This document shows positions 52,073-60,517 of a stretch of DNA of 64,000 nucleotides, piece by piece. The stretch is taken from the NCBI GenBank assembly GCA_937928545.1, contig CALGJQ010000017.1, positions 1 through 64,000 of the forward strand, in the 5' to 3' direction. Positions within the stretch are counted from its first letter, which is position 1, and each line of letters starts with the position of its first letter. The notes beneath the pieces were generated by a model, which was not told the origin of the DNA, did not search any database, and saw only the letters and a list, made by a program, of their open reading frames with translations. This DNA comes from an uncultured Verrucomicrobiales bacterium. GTDB lineage: Bacteria; Verrucomicrobiota; Verrucomicrobiia; Verrucomicrobiales; Akkermansiaceae. The translations under genes were made by a program, and so were the position numbers.

Positions 52073-52816
52073 ATGAACGATCCTCTCGATGAGCTCCTTG
52101 CTCAAATGCCTCAGCCTGACGCCTCGGAAGCAGAGATCGAAGCCTTCATGGAAAAAGTCATGGCCACTCCGGGGGGTGCGGAATTGATTCAGGACTTTGC
52201 CCAAAAGATCACGGCGGGGGGATCGCTCGATACGATGCTCAAAGAGGAGGAAGCGCGCCTTGAAAAAGCGGCTCTGAAAAGTCCCGCGCGTTTCATCGTT
52301 CGAATCGAAATTTTAGATACAAAGCCCCTTGTTTGGCGTCGGCTGAGTCTGCCGGCCGATTGCGCTTTTCTTGATCTCCATCGGGCCATTCAAGATGCCT
52401 TCGGCTGGTCAGGTCTTCACGAGCATCGCTTTGAAATTTGGGAAGATGGTCAGTTGGAGATTACTTTTAGCTCAGCCAATGATGAGAGCCACTATTGCGA
52501 GGCGGAGAATCGTATTATCGAGCTCTTCCGCGAGAGTGTTTTAGAGTTTCGTTACCTCTATGATTCTAAGAGCAAGTGGTGGCATCGAGTTGTCGTCGAA
52601 GACTTTGTGCAAGCTGGGGTGAAAGGAAGTTCCCAAGAAATGAAGCCTCATCTTCACGAAGGAGAGGGACACGGTCCGCCGGAGAAGAGTGGAGGAGTAG
52701 AAGGGTATCAGAAATTTCTCAGCGGAGACCATCCTCTCTGCGAAATGTATGAGCCAGAAATCCTAGCGCAATTCCGGAGCGGAGAGATCGATCTGAATCA
52801 GATTACCTTTCGCTGA
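52073..52816 (+). CDS. Plasmid pRiA4b ORF-3 family protein
   Basis: The protein has 247 residues from MNDPLDELLAQMPQPDAS. The family core lies in the middle: ARFIVRIEILDTKPLVWRRL, FLDLHRAIQDAFGWSGLHEH, RFEIWEDGQLEI, and later FRYLYDSKSKWWHRVVVEDF. It is found on plasmids and beside transposons as a passenger, and its function is not known. The first 65 residues form a helical extension. It is preceded by GTTGAAC repeats and followed by a palindrome and gene remnant, a common surrounding for a mobile or recently acquired gene. Confidence 0.8.
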   Translation: MNDPLDELLAQMPQPDASEAEIEAFMEKVMATPGGAELIQDFAQKITAGGSLDTMLKEEEARLEKAALKSPARFIVRIEILDTKPLVWRRLSLPADCAFLDLHRAIQDAFGWSGLHEHRFEIWEDGQLEITFSSANDESHYCEAENRIIELFRESVLEFRYLYDSKSKWWHRVVVEDFVQAGVKGSSQEMKPHLHEGEGHGPPEKSGGVEGYQKFLSGDHPLCEMYEPEILAQFRSGEIDLNQITFR

Positions 52817-52823
52817 AGATGGT

Positions 52824-52848
52824 GGGCAGTCTGGAGACAGCCCTTCCG
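52824..52848. repeat. Palindrome followed by TTCCG
   Basis: The sequence GGGCAGTCTGGAGACAGCCC then TTCCG is identical to 21690-21714. The same layout with another stem is at 139-163. It lies after the pRiA4b ORF-3 gene. Confidence 0.7.
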
Positions 52849-52921
52849 AGAGCTGAGATATGAGGCGTGCTTTCTACTGTGACTCCATGGAGCCACTGGA
52901 GTAAATGGTTTGAGCTGGTTC

Positions 52922-53227
52922 TTAGGCATCGGGGCTTTCGAGCTCGGAACCGAAAGATTGGTCAATGCGAGCGCGGATACGGCTGGCCAAGTCAGCCTCC
53001 TCGCGAAGGCGTTGGATCGTGCCGTCCAGAAGGGGATTGTCACCTTGATGGGGGGCTGACTTCTCGGTCAGCTGCTTAGCATAGTCTTTACAATCCTACT
53101 TTTGAAGCTGTGAAACGCCGCGCCCCAGAGTGCGGTTCTGGGTTTTGTTGCTCTCTGCAATGAATTCTTTGATGATCGTTTCCTCACGAGAAATGGGGAA
53201 GGTGGGCGAGATATTACGATGACCCAT
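52922..53227 (-). pseudogene. Broken gene, one frame with an internal TAG
   Basis: In one minus-strand frame, an ATG at 53227 opens MGHRNISPTFPISREETIIK and ends with a TAG at 53098-53096 after 43 codons. Reading on past the TAG the same frame gives 57 more residues (DCKDYAKQLTEK, then TIQRLREEADLASRIRARID) to a TAA at 52924-52922. The second half keeps gene-like composition with no start codon of its own. The simplest reading is a gene ended early by a mutation (a possible sense-to-TAG change). I cannot name the family. Pyrrolysine reading of the TAG is very unlikely here. Confidence 0.5.
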
Positions 53228-53273
53228 GTCGGCGAGGCTAGTGGATGGAATTCAAGAGTCCACGATTGAGGGG

Positions 53274-53582
53274 CTAAAATTTGGTCAATCGGTAGAATCG
53301 ATAAATAAAAAAGAGGCCTCCAGCGAGAGCGGCAATGATGATTGAGAGGCCGTGTGAGCCACGGCTGCGGAATAGGATGTAGGAAGCTCCTAGAAAGAAG
53401 GCAGCGCCAAAGAGTAAACTCATCATCACAATGTGAAGTAGATTAGCGAGACGAGGATGGGTGTCGTCGAGGGTTGGTTCTTTCTTTTCGGGTTCGTAGG
53501 TGAAGGTTTTATGGGTAGGAATCTTTGTTGGGGGAGGTGGTTCCTGTGGTTTTCGCTCGGTCGGGCTTGGTGCTTTTTTCAT
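53274..53582 (-). CDS. Small two-helix membrane protein
   Basis: The protein has 102 residues from MKKAPSPTERKPQEPP. Upstream residues in the longer frame are not supported. The first 55 residues are charged and Pro-rich. Two helices follow, at about 50-72 (LANLLHIVMMSLLFGAAFFLGASYI) and 80-98 (LSIIIAALAGGLFFIYRFY). No family is recognised. It stands alone. Confidence 0.5.
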   Translation of the reverse strand: MKKAPSPTERKPQEPPPPTKIPTHKTFTYEPEKKEPTLDDTHPRLANLLHIVMMSLLFGAAFFLGASYILFRSRGSHGLSIIIAALAGGLFFIYRFYRLTKF

Positions 53583-53747
53583 GCGGGCTACTTGCTTGGC
53601 GAGTAAGCGGGCTGGAAGCTCCGCTCTCCATATTACTGGGCTTTGAGGGTGAGGTCTGAGAGGTCTGAGGGCAAAAAAAATCTCCACGGATCGGTGAGTG
53701 GCGGAGAAGGAATGAACAATTGGGAGAGATGAAGTCGTTTAAGGAAT

Positions 53748-54713
53748 GTGAGTTGGTCTTTTCGGCGGAAGTTTCTGGTTTTGATTCTAGTTTTAGTGGT
53801 GGCGGGGGTGATTGGGCTGTGGATGGGAGCGGGGTCGATTGCGAAGCCTGAGCGACGAAAGATCCAAGAGTATCATGAGAGCTATCTCGATGGAGCTGAA
53901 GATCATGGACTGCGAGTTGAGCGAATGGATTTGGACCAAGGAAAGGTTCCTTTTTTAGTGGTGAGACCTGATCGAGATGCAGGGCTTGCAAAACGGGGAG
54001 GGATTTTACGGGAGCAGTTGGAGGGAGGTAAGGTTCCTCTACCGGAGTTTGGTGAAGAGAAGGGCTTGATTATTTTACTGCATGGACGGAATGGCAGAAA
54101 AGAAGACCTCTTGCCGGTGGCGGAGAGGTTTTGTGCGGTGGGTTTTATTTGTGCCATTCCTGATCTGCCAGCCCATGGGGAGAGTGGGCTGGAGACAGTG
54201 GGTTTTGGGGCGAGAGAGTTTGAGGGGCGATTGCCGGGGCGGGTTGCTGATGAGGTCCGAGAGAAATTGAGCTTGGAGGAGGTGCCGGAATATCTCTGGG
54301 GCCTGTCGATGGGCGGGTCCTTTGCGGTGCATGCTTGTGCGGAAGAGCCAAGTCGGTGGAAGCGAATGGTGATTGTCGCTTCCTTTGATCGGCTGGAAGG
54401 AGTGGTGAAGGACTCGCTTTGGATTGCAGGAGAAATTTTGATTTCACCTCTTAAAAACATGACTTCTTGGCGAGGTGGGGCCGAGATTGGGGAGGTGAAT
54501 CCAGTTTTATTGGCGGCGAAGATTTCTCAGCCAACGCTGGTGGTGCATGGAGATGCTGACGAGTTAATTTCCTTTGAAAGAGGGAAGGCGCTTTATGAGG
54601 GCTTTGCGGGGAAGAAGAAATTTTTGCCAGTGCCGGGAGGAACGCACGACAATGTTTTGGTGACGGAGGCTCCGGTTTTTGCGGGGATGGCGCGGTGGTT
54701 TTTGGAGGAGTGA
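53748..54713 (+). CDS. Alpha/beta hydrolase with N-terminal membrane helix
   Basis: The protein has 321 residues from a GTG start. A membrane helix at about 8-28 (KFLVLILVLVVAGVIGLWMG) is followed by the hydrolase fold: LIILLHGRNGRKED, IPDLPAHGESGL, the nucleophile elbow LWGLSMGGSFAV, VVHGDADELISFE (acid), and PGGTHDNVLV (His). This is the BEM46/abhydrolase type. The anchor suggests it acts at the outer face of the inner membrane or in the periplasm. It is a single gene, and the ester or peptide it cleaves is unknown. Confidence 0.85.
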   Translation: MSWSFRRKFLVLILVLVVAGVIGLWMGAGSIAKPERRKIQEYHESYLDGAEDHGLRVERMDLDQGKVPFLVVRPDRDAGLAKRGGILREQLEGGKVPLPEFGEEKGLIILLHGRNGRKEDLLPVAERFCAVGFICAIPDLPAHGESGLETVGFGAREFEGRLPGRVADEVREKLSLEEVPEYLWGLSMGGSFAVHACAEEPSRWKRMVIVASFDRLEGVVKDSLWIAGEILISPLKNMTSWRGGAEIGEVNPVLLAAKISQPTLVVHGDADELISFERGKALYEGFAGKKKFLPVPGGTHDNVLVTEAPVFAGMARWFLEE

Positions 54714-54897
54714 CGAAAACCTAAGCGAGGACGCAGAGGCTGCGTGGGATGAGGGCTTCACTTGGTGCTGATGAGGGAGGTGCGTCGCATTTTTAAAATA
54801 GGGGTATTGGCTGAGGGGATTTCGTGTGTTGAGGAAGAGCTTGCGCAGTCTCTCTATTGGGTTGCCATTGGGGAGTGAATGGGAGATGCTTTTAAGC

Positions 54898-55674
54898 ATG
54901 AGCGACAAGCCATTGAGCGGGAAGACCGCAGTTGTTTTTGGGGTAGCGAATAAGCGTAGTATTGCGTGGGCGATTGCGAAAGCGTGGTCGGATGCGGGAG
55001 CGAAGCTGATTTTTAATTATCAGGGCGAGCGCCTAAAGGACAATGTCGAGCAGTTGGCGGGAACTTTTGGCGATGATGTTCCTCTTTATCCCTGTGATGT
55101 GTCTAGCGATGAGGAGCTCGACGCGTTTTTTGCAAAGGTTAAGGATCACACTGATCAGATTGATTTGGTTTTGCACTCGGTGGCTTTTGCTCCGAAGGAA
55201 GCTCTGGAAGGTGACTTTCTGAGCACAACGAGAGACGCGTTTAAGACTTCGCATGATATTAGTGCTTATTCTCTCGTAGCGCTGGCTCAGCGAGCTGCTC
55301 CGATGATGACGAATGGCGGAAGTATTGTGGCGATGAGCTACTATGGTGCGGCCAAGGTGGTGCCAAATTACAATGTCATGGGAGTGGCGAAGGCGAGCTT
55401 GGAGGCTGCCACGCGATATCTCGCCTATGATTTGGGTCCCAAGAAAATCCGTGTCAATTGTATCAGTGCAGGACCAGTTCAGACGCTCGCGGCGCGTGGA
55501 ATTGCAGGATTTGGAACGATGATTAAGCACTATGAGGAGCATGCTCCGTTGGAGCGTTCTTGTTCGACCGAAGAACTGGGAGCGACCGGGGTATTCCTCG
55601 CGAGCGAGGGAGCGGCTTCGATCACGGGGCAGGTGCTTTACGTGGACGGAGGCTACCAGATCATGGGAATGTAA
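54898..55674 (+). CDS. fabI: Enoyl-[acyl-carrier-protein] reductase
   Basis: The protein has 258 residues from MSDKPLSGKTAVVFGVAN. An earlier in-frame ATG adds residues without family match. It shows the NADH-binding VFGVANKRSIAWAIAKA, the FabI active site SYYGAAKVVPNYNVMGVAK (Tyr, Tyr, Lys), and the end SEGAASITGQVLYVDGGYQI. It performs the last reduction in fatty acid elongation. It is the target of triclosan and related inhibitors. It stands 16 nt before the GYF/DUF4190 gene. Confidence 0.97.
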   Translation: MSDKPLSGKTAVVFGVANKRSIAWAIAKAWSDAGAKLIFNYQGERLKDNVEQLAGTFGDDVPLYPCDVSSDEELDAFFAKVKDHTDQIDLVLHSVAFAPKEALEGDFLSTTRDAFKTSHDISAYSLVALAQRAAPMMTNGGSIVAMSYYGAAKVVPNYNVMGVAKASLEAATRYLAYDLGPKKIRVNCISAGPVQTLAARGIAGFGTMIKHYEEHAPLERSCSTEELGATGVFLASEGAASITGQVLYVDGGYQIMGM

Positions 55675-55689
55675 GTTTCCTGATCCAGA

Positions 55690-56238
55690 ATGACTGAGTG
55701 GTATTACGGGAAAGGAGGTCAGCAGTATGGCCCGATCGATGAGGCGACGCTTCGTGCCCGAATTGCCACGGGCGAGGTAGGTCCGCGTGATTTGATTTGG
55801 ACCGAGGGGATGTCGTCTTGGACGCCCTTGATTCACTTGCCTCAATTTGGGGCGGGGGCTGCGGTTCCTCCTCACTTGCCGGAGTTCGAAGATGCTGACG
55901 CTCCGGATGGAGTTGATCCGAGTTCGCCCTATGCGCCACCGATGGCGAATCTTGGTGGGGCTTATCCCGCTGGACCGGCGATTCCGGTGACGAATGGTTT
56001 GGCGATCGCGAGCATGGTTTGTGGAATTTTATCGCTAGTGTTTTTCTGTTTTTGTGGAGGGATCTTCTTTGGACTTCCGGCGGTGATTTGCGGGCACCTT
56101 GCCTTAAACCAATTGAATCATCCTGGGAACCAACAAGATGGACGGGGGATGGCGATTGCGGGGCTGGTTTGTGGTTATGCTGGGATAGCGGTTTTTGTCC
56201 TGAAAGCGATTACTGGGGATTTTAATATTCAGGTGTGA
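55690..56238 (+). CDS. GYF_2 and DUF4190 domain membrane protein
   Basis: The protein has 182 residues. Residues 1-55 are a GYF_2 domain (WYYGKGGQQYGPIDEATLRA, IWTEGMSSWTPL). A Pro-rich part follows, then two membrane helices typical of DUF4190 (ITNGLAIASMVCGILSLVFFC-like segment, and GMAIAGLVCGYAGIAVFVL). GYF_2 and DUF4190 joined occur widely in Planctomycetes and Verrucomicrobia, of unknown role. Its stop overlaps the DUF2752 gene start, so they are coupled. Confidence 0.85.
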   Translation: MTEWYYGKGGQQYGPIDEATLRARIATGEVGPRDLIWTEGMSSWTPLIHLPQFGAGAAVPPHLPEFEDADAPDGVDPSSPYAPPMANLGGAYPAGPAIPVTNGLAIASMVCGILSLVFFCFCGGIFFGLPAVICGHLALNQLNHPGNQQDGRGMAIAGLVCGYAGIAVFVLKAITGDFNIQV

Positions 56239-56633
56239 TGAGGCGGGGCAGCTGGCCGAGGTGGGTCATATTGGCCCCGTTGATGCTGCTGGGAGTGCTT
56301 TCGGCACGATGGTTTGCGGAGGTCTTGCCTGCTTGCCTTTTTTTCGATCAAACAGGATTGCTTTGCCCGGGCTGCGGGGCGACGAGATCAGCAGTGGCGC
56401 TGTCGGAGGGACGTTGGATCGAGGCGCTTCAGAACAATTTGCTGTTTGTTTTAGCGGTGGTGCTGGGTGGGGTTTGGCTTGTTTTCAGCGCAGCGAGGAA
56501 GAGGTATCCTGAGGCTAAAGGTCTGTCACTTTTTCAATTTCGCTTATGGCAGCTGTGGGTGATTCTAGGGTTCTTGTTGCTCTTCACGGTTTTCAGAAAT
56601 TTTTCAGGAATGGAATTCCTGAGGCCGAGGTAG
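56235..56633 (+). CDS. DUF2752 domain membrane protein
   Basis: The protein has 132 residues from a GTG directly followed by ATG, either of which could be the start (ATG at 56238). It has three membrane helices, and the family motif FDQTGLLCPGCGATRSAVAL with the two Cys (C-P-G-C), followed by GRWIEALQNNLLFVLAV. DUF2752 proteins are small inner-membrane proteins of unknown function, often found next to GYF/DUF4190 genes as here. Confidence 0.88.
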   Translation: MMRRGSWPRWVILAPLMLLGVLSARWFAEVLPACLFFDQTGLLCPGCGATRSAVALSEGRWIEALQNNLLFVLAVVLGGVWLVFSAARKRYPEAKGLSLFQFRLWQLWVILGFLLLFTVFRNFSGMEFLRPR

Positions 56634-56641
56634 CCGGGTGC

Positions 56642-57181
56642 CTATGAGCTTGAGTTGTAAATCGCCGCTACGATGAAGACTGTGATCAAGAGGAACAAAA
56701 GAATCCAAGTGACGATTGAGGTCCGGTATTTTATTTCGGGGGTTTCGGAGATGACTTGTTGGTATGCGGGGGAGAACACAACGCTGCCTTTTGAGGAGCA
56801 GAGGAGGTAGAGGGCATAGATGCTGATGAGGGTTCCAATGGGGATGATGATGAGACCCAGAGCAGAAAGGACGATGGCGGGGATGCGAAACCTTTTTTTG
56901 AGTCTCCGAACTTTGAGGCCGATCCATAGCGGTAGAAGAGATAGCAAGAGGCCTCCACAAATGTGTCCAATGACAAAGGCGGTGTTGTCGTTGGGGAGAA
57001 TCGCCATGGTGCTAACAACGGATGCTCCGCAGCTGATTAATCCCGAGAGAATGAAAAGGGTGCCAATCGACTTTACGGAGGCTTCATGCTTCAGATGCTT
57101 TTGGCGGATTGCCACTGAAGAGGAGGGATCGTCTGAGGTGAGCTGAGCTGCGCTTGGTGCAGCGTAGGGATTTTCGTTCAT
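56642..57181 (-). CDS. Four-helix membrane protein with NPYAAP start
   Basis: The protein has 179 residues. It begins MNENPYAAPSAAQLTSDDPS, a start typical of many Planctomycete and Verrucomicrobia membrane proteins, and has about four membrane helices (GTLFILSGLISCGASVVSTM, GHICGGLLLSLLPLWIGLKV, AIVLSALGLIIIPIGTLISI and TWILLFLLITVFIVAAIY). No function is known. It converges with the DUF2752 gene. Confidence 0.68.
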   Translation of the reverse strand: MNENPYAAPSAAQLTSDDPSSSVAIRQKHLKHEASVKSIGTLFILSGLISCGASVVSTMAILPNDNTAFVIGHICGGLLLSLLPLWIGLKVRRLKKRFRIPAIVLSALGLIIIPIGTLISIYALYLLCSSKGSVVFSPAYQQVISETPEIKYRTSIVTWILLFLLITVFIVAAIYNSSS

Positions 57182-57240
57182 GGAGTATTTGGAAAGGGTA
57201 TTTTTAATCCCAACGAAGCACAGGGCTAATGGGAGTGTTT

Positions 57241-57467
57241 TTATTTCGATCTATGCGGTCTACCTTTTTTCGACCTGTTTTGAGTTCTCGCTTCGATGTC
57301 GTTTCCGAGGAGGAGAGCTCGGCGTTTCGCTTCTTCGTCTGTGAAGCCTTCGGCTCAGGCTTCTTGATAGTTCTCTTTGCTGGGGCGCTTGGTAGGGCTT
57401 CCGTAGATGAGGAAGAGGCTGGTTACAGTTTCTATGAGGGCATGGCGGCTGGAAGCCACCGCCACTT
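57241..57467 (-). pseudogene. Possible gene remnant with an in-frame TGA
   Basis: Directly after the sulfatase stop the minus strand reads through a gene-like frame: LFLIYGSPTKRPSKENYQEA, then TGA at 57357-57355, then AEGFTDEEAKRRALLLGNDI and ARTQNRSKKGRPHRSK before a TAA. There is no start codon before the TGA and no SECIS-like stem in the expected place. A CGA-to-TGA change in an older gene would explain it. On the plus strand an 80-residue frame also spans this region with no family match. I do not support either as a working gene. Confidence 0.3.
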
Positions 57468-59657
57468 TTAGAGGCCGAATTCTTTGAGCTTTGGTTCGAT
57501 GGCTTCGGCCCAGATTTGGTAGCCTTTTTCTTTCGGGTGGAGAGCGTCGGGCATGACTTCTTTGGTGAGGATGCCTTCGGCGTTTAGGAATTTGTCGGAG
57601 ATGTCGAGGTAGTGAATGCGTTCGCCGTTATGGAGGGTTGAGATGAGCTTGTTGATTTCGACATTGTTTTTGCGCTTGGGGTCGTCTGGGTTGAGGCCTC
57701 GTGGGAAGACTCCGAGGAGGAGGATTTTGGCTTCGGGGCAGCGAGCGCGGAGGGTGGAGACGATGCGATTGACGCCGTCTTTGACTTCGGAAGGAGCTTG
57801 CTTGTTATGGCCGGTGTTGTTGGTGCCGATCATAACGACGGCGACTTTTGCCTTCTTTTGGTTGCGAAGATTTCCGTTGTTGAGGCGCCAAATGACGTGC
57901 TCGGTGCGGTCGCCGCTGATGCCAAGGTTGAGGGCGTTACGTTCGCCGTAGTATTTGTTCCAAGTGTCTTTGCCGGGGCCTTCCCAGCTTTGGGTGATGG
58001 AGTCACCGATGAAGAGGAGGTCGTGCTTTTTATTCTTCGCCTTGGTGCTCATCGAGCTGTGACGCTTTAGCCAGCCTGCGCCTCGTGGTTCGCCGATGAC
58101 GGCGGAGTGGACGCGGTATTTTTTGCGGGTGTCATCGAGCTTCTTCTTCATTTTGGTGAAGACTTCGGTGTAGGCAGGATCTTGATGAACGGACTTCATT
58201 TCCTGCGGGTCTTTCTTCATGTCGAAGAGTTGGTATTCCTTGGTTTTGGGAACCCAGAAGAGTTTGTGGTCGGCGGTGCGGATGCCATCGTGAGCGGCGA
58301 CGGCGTGAGTGCGCTCGCCCGAGTAGCGGTAGTAGATGGAGTCACGCCAGCCGCTGGGTGCTTCGCCCGAGGCTTTGAAAAGAGGGAGGAGAGATTTCCC
58401 CTGCATCGAGCTGGGGATTTCGGCTCCGGCGGCCTCGAGAAAGGTGGGGGCGTAGTCGATGTTTTGGATGAGGGCTTGGGAAACTGATCCGGGTTTAATT
58501 TTCCCAGGCCAACGAACGACGAAGGGCATCATGAGAGATTCTTCAAACATCCAGCGTTTGTCGTACCAGCCGTGTTCGCCGAGGTAGAAGCCTTGGTCGG
58601 AGGAGTAGATGACGATGGTATTTTCGGCGAGTCCGGTTTGGTCAAGATGGTCGAGGATCTTGGTGATGCCTTCATCCATGGAGCGGATGACGCGGAGGTA
58701 GTCTTTGATGTAGCGTTGGTATTTCCATTTCGTAACGGCTTTTTGGTCGAGTTTGCCGGCCTTCATGTCAGCGATGAGCTTGGTGTTTTCGTCATCGTAA
58801 GCAGCGCGGTAGATTTTTTTGTCTTCTTCTGAAAGTCGGCCAAACTGTCGATCGGGAAGACCGCTGGAAAAATGGGCGGGGAAGGGGTTCTTGCCATCGA
58901 ACTTCATATCGTGTCCCCAGTACATGTGTTTGTAGATTCCCATTTCATGTTCCTTGAGGACGGAGGAGCGGTTGGCGTAGTCGTCGAAGAGGGTTGCGGG
59001 TTCAGGGAGGTCAGTGCCGTCGAAGAGGTTGAGGTGGCGGAAGGCGGGAGCCCAGTTGCGGTGAGGGGCCTTGTATTGAACCATCGCCATGAAGGGCTTG
59101 TCTGAATCGGCGGCCTGCTTCAGCCAAGTGAGCCCCTTTTCCGTGACGAGGTCGTTGCAGTGTCCATCGAAGCGCTTCTTTGTGTTGTCCATCTGGATGA
59201 AGTCAGGATTGTAGTAGGCACCTTGGCCGGGGAGGACTTCCCAGTAGTCGAATCCGATGGGGTTCGAGTGAAGGTGCCACTTGCCGATCATGGCGGTGGT
59301 GTAGCCTGCCTTGCGGAGGAGGTCGGGGAAGGTGGTTTGGAGGCCATCGAAGTAGGAGCTGTTGTTATCGATGAAGCCATTGAGGTGAGAATGTTGGCCG
59401 GTGAGAATGGAGGCACGGGAGGGACCGCAGATGGCATTGGTGCAGTAGGATCGATCAAAGCGCATGCCTTCCTTGGCGATGCGGTCGATGCCGGGGGTGG
59501 GAGAGATTTCGTCGAAGAGGCCGCCGGGGTAGCATGAGATGGCGTTGGGAGCGTGATCGTCCGAGAAGAGGAAGAGGATGTTTGGCCGTTCTGCGGAAAA
59601 TCCCCAATTCGAAATGAGGAGAAATCCTAAAAGACTGAGACGAGAATATGGCTTCAT
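57468..59657 (-). CDS. Secreted sulfatase fused to an SGNH/GDSL-type hydrolase
   Basis: The protein has 729 residues. A signal peptide ending NWGFSAERP is followed by a type I sulfatase (about 22-500): NILFLFSDDHAP (metal Asp pair), the formylglycine site C77-G-P-S-R in AICGPSRASILTGQ, MIGKWHLHS, and TIVIYSSDQGFYLGEHGWYD. Residues about 530-729 are a separate SGNH domain: DLLFIGDSITQSWEG, ALNLGISGDRTEHVIW, VVMIGTNNTGH, and DALHPKEKGYQIWAEAI (Asp and His of the triad). Both halves keep their active-site residues. It would remove sulfate and acetyl or other ester groups from algal polysaccharide. The activating FGE gene is not seen. Confidence 0.93.
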   Translation of the reverse strand: MKPYSRLSLLGFLLISNWGFSAERPNILFLFSDDHAPNAISCYPGGLFDEISPTPGIDRIAKEGMRFDRSYCTNAICGPSRASILTGQHSHLNGFIDNNSSYFDGLQTTFPDLLRKAGYTTAMIGKWHLHSNPIGFDYWEVLPGQGAYYNPDFIQMDNTKKRFDGHCNDLVTEKGLTWLKQAADSDKPFMAMVQYKAPHRNWAPAFRHLNLFDGTDLPEPATLFDDYANRSSVLKEHEMGIYKHMYWGHDMKFDGKNPFPAHFSSGLPDRQFGRLSEEDKKIYRAAYDDENTKLIADMKAGKLDQKAVTKWKYQRYIKDYLRVIRSMDEGITKILDHLDQTGLAENTIVIYSSDQGFYLGEHGWYDKRWMFEESLMMPFVVRWPGKIKPGSVSQALIQNIDYAPTFLEAAGAEIPSSMQGKSLLPLFKASGEAPSGWRDSIYYRYSGERTHAVAAHDGIRTADHKLFWVPKTKEYQLFDMKKDPQEMKSVHQDPAYTEVFTKMKKKLDDTRKKYRVHSAVIGEPRGAGWLKRHSSMSTKAKNKKHDLLFIGDSITQSWEGPGKDTWNKYYGERNALNLGISGDRTEHVIWRLNNGNLRNQKKAKVAVVMIGTNNTGHNKQAPSEVKDGVNRIVSTLRARCPEAKILLLGVFPRGLNPDDPKRKNNVEINKLISTLHNGERIHYLDISDKFLNAEGILTKEVMPDALHPKEKGYQIWAEAIEPKLKEFGL

Positions 59658-59697
59658 TAAGGAATTATGATTTCAGATTTGGAGCGAGGGAGCTAGC

Positions 59698-60456
59698 TTG
59701 AAGACAGCGATCATGTTTTCACCAGTTTACAGAGAAACAATGCGGGCATCTTGGGCGGCGATTTTGGAGGCGGTGAAGGTTTCGGATGGGATGCCGGTGT
59801 CAGATTTGGCGCGGGAACTGGGGATGAGCTATATGGGAGTGAAACAACATTGCTTGAAGCTCACGGAGATGGGTTTTTTGGAGGAATGGCGGGTGCCAAG
59901 AGAGAAAAAGGAGGTGGGGAGGCCGGAGAAGCTTTATCGAATGAAGCCGAAGTGTGAGGGGCTTTTCCCGCAAGCGGGGGTGGAGTTGACCTTGGCGGTG
60001 ATGGAAGGGGTGAGGCAGATTTATGGGGATTCGGCGCCGGAAAAATTGTTGTTTCACCACTTTCAGAAGTTGCGTGATCAGTGGCAGCCGAAGGTGCGGG
60101 CGGGGAAATCGATGGTCGAGAAGGCGACGCGTCTGGCCGATGTGCGCGATAAGTCAGGATGGTTTAGTAAGTGTCACTATGATCCTTCGACTGGGTTTCG
60201 GATTGAGGAATTTCATAGCCCGATGACTAAGATTTATGCGGAGTATCCCAATGCGGTCCGGATGGAAGTGCAGATGATGGAGCAGCTTCTGGGAACGAAG
60301 GTGGTGCGCAATGATGCGGCAACTGGGAAGGGGCGGAAGCGGGTTGTTTATGAAATTGCGACTCTCGGTGTGCGAGAGGAGGGATCGACGAGTGATGAAA
60401 GAAAGCCAATTCCTAGTCAGAAAAAGAATCAGGATGGGCAAGGACGTTTGTTCTAG
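59698..60456 (+). CDS. ArsR/DeoR-like transcriptional regulator
   Basis: The protein has 252 residues. A TTG start at 59698 has a good ribosome site (GAGGGAG), while an ATG at 59713 begins MFSPVYRETMRAS. The winged helix lies at about 15-85: AAILEAVKVSDGMPVSDLARE, GMSYMGVKQHCLKLTEMGFL, and REKKEVGRPEKLYRMK, a SufR-like pattern with the GRPEKLY wing. The C-terminal half has KCHYDPSTGF but lacks the four-cysteine Fe-S set of SufR. It is divergent from the sulfatase gene by 40 nt, which makes it a likely regulator of it. The ligand is unknown. Confidence 0.75.
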   Translation: MKTAIMFSPVYRETMRASWAAILEAVKVSDGMPVSDLARELGMSYMGVKQHCLKLTEMGFLEEWRVPREKKEVGRPEKLYRMKPKCEGLFPQAGVELTLAVMEGVRQIYGDSAPEKLLFHHFQKLRDQWQPKVRAGKSMVEKATRLADVRDKSGWFSKCHYDPSTGFRIEEFHSPMTKIYAEYPNAVRMEVQMMEQLLGTKVVRNDAATGKGRKRVVYEIATLGVREEGSTSDERKPIPSQKKNQDGQGRLF

Positions 60457-60465
60457 GGGGGGCAC

Positions 60466-60495
60466 AAAAAAACCCGCGAGAGCCGCGGGGTTTTT
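60466..60495. terminator. Bidirectional terminator
   Basis: A hairpin with arms AAAAAAACCCGCG and CGCGGGGTTTTT (one mismatch) lies between the plus-strand regulator and the minus-strand toroid gene, with A and T runs at both bases. Confidence 0.85.
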
Positions 60496-60517
60496 GCTTT
60501 AGAAAGAATGACGTCTT

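Noticed and set aside
53028-53072. A hairpin within the broken gene (CTGAC...GTCAG) as a terminator
   Set aside because: The arms are only 5 bp and there is no T run.
53096-53098. Pyrrolysine at the TAG of the broken gene
   Set aside because: Nothing else in the window suggests pyl genes, and the gene is unknown and in a decayed region. A simple nonsense change is enough.
57229-57471. An 80-codon plus-strand frame (MGVFLFRSMR...)
   Set aside because: It has no family match, lies against the more gene-like but broken minus-strand frame, and has a weak start site.
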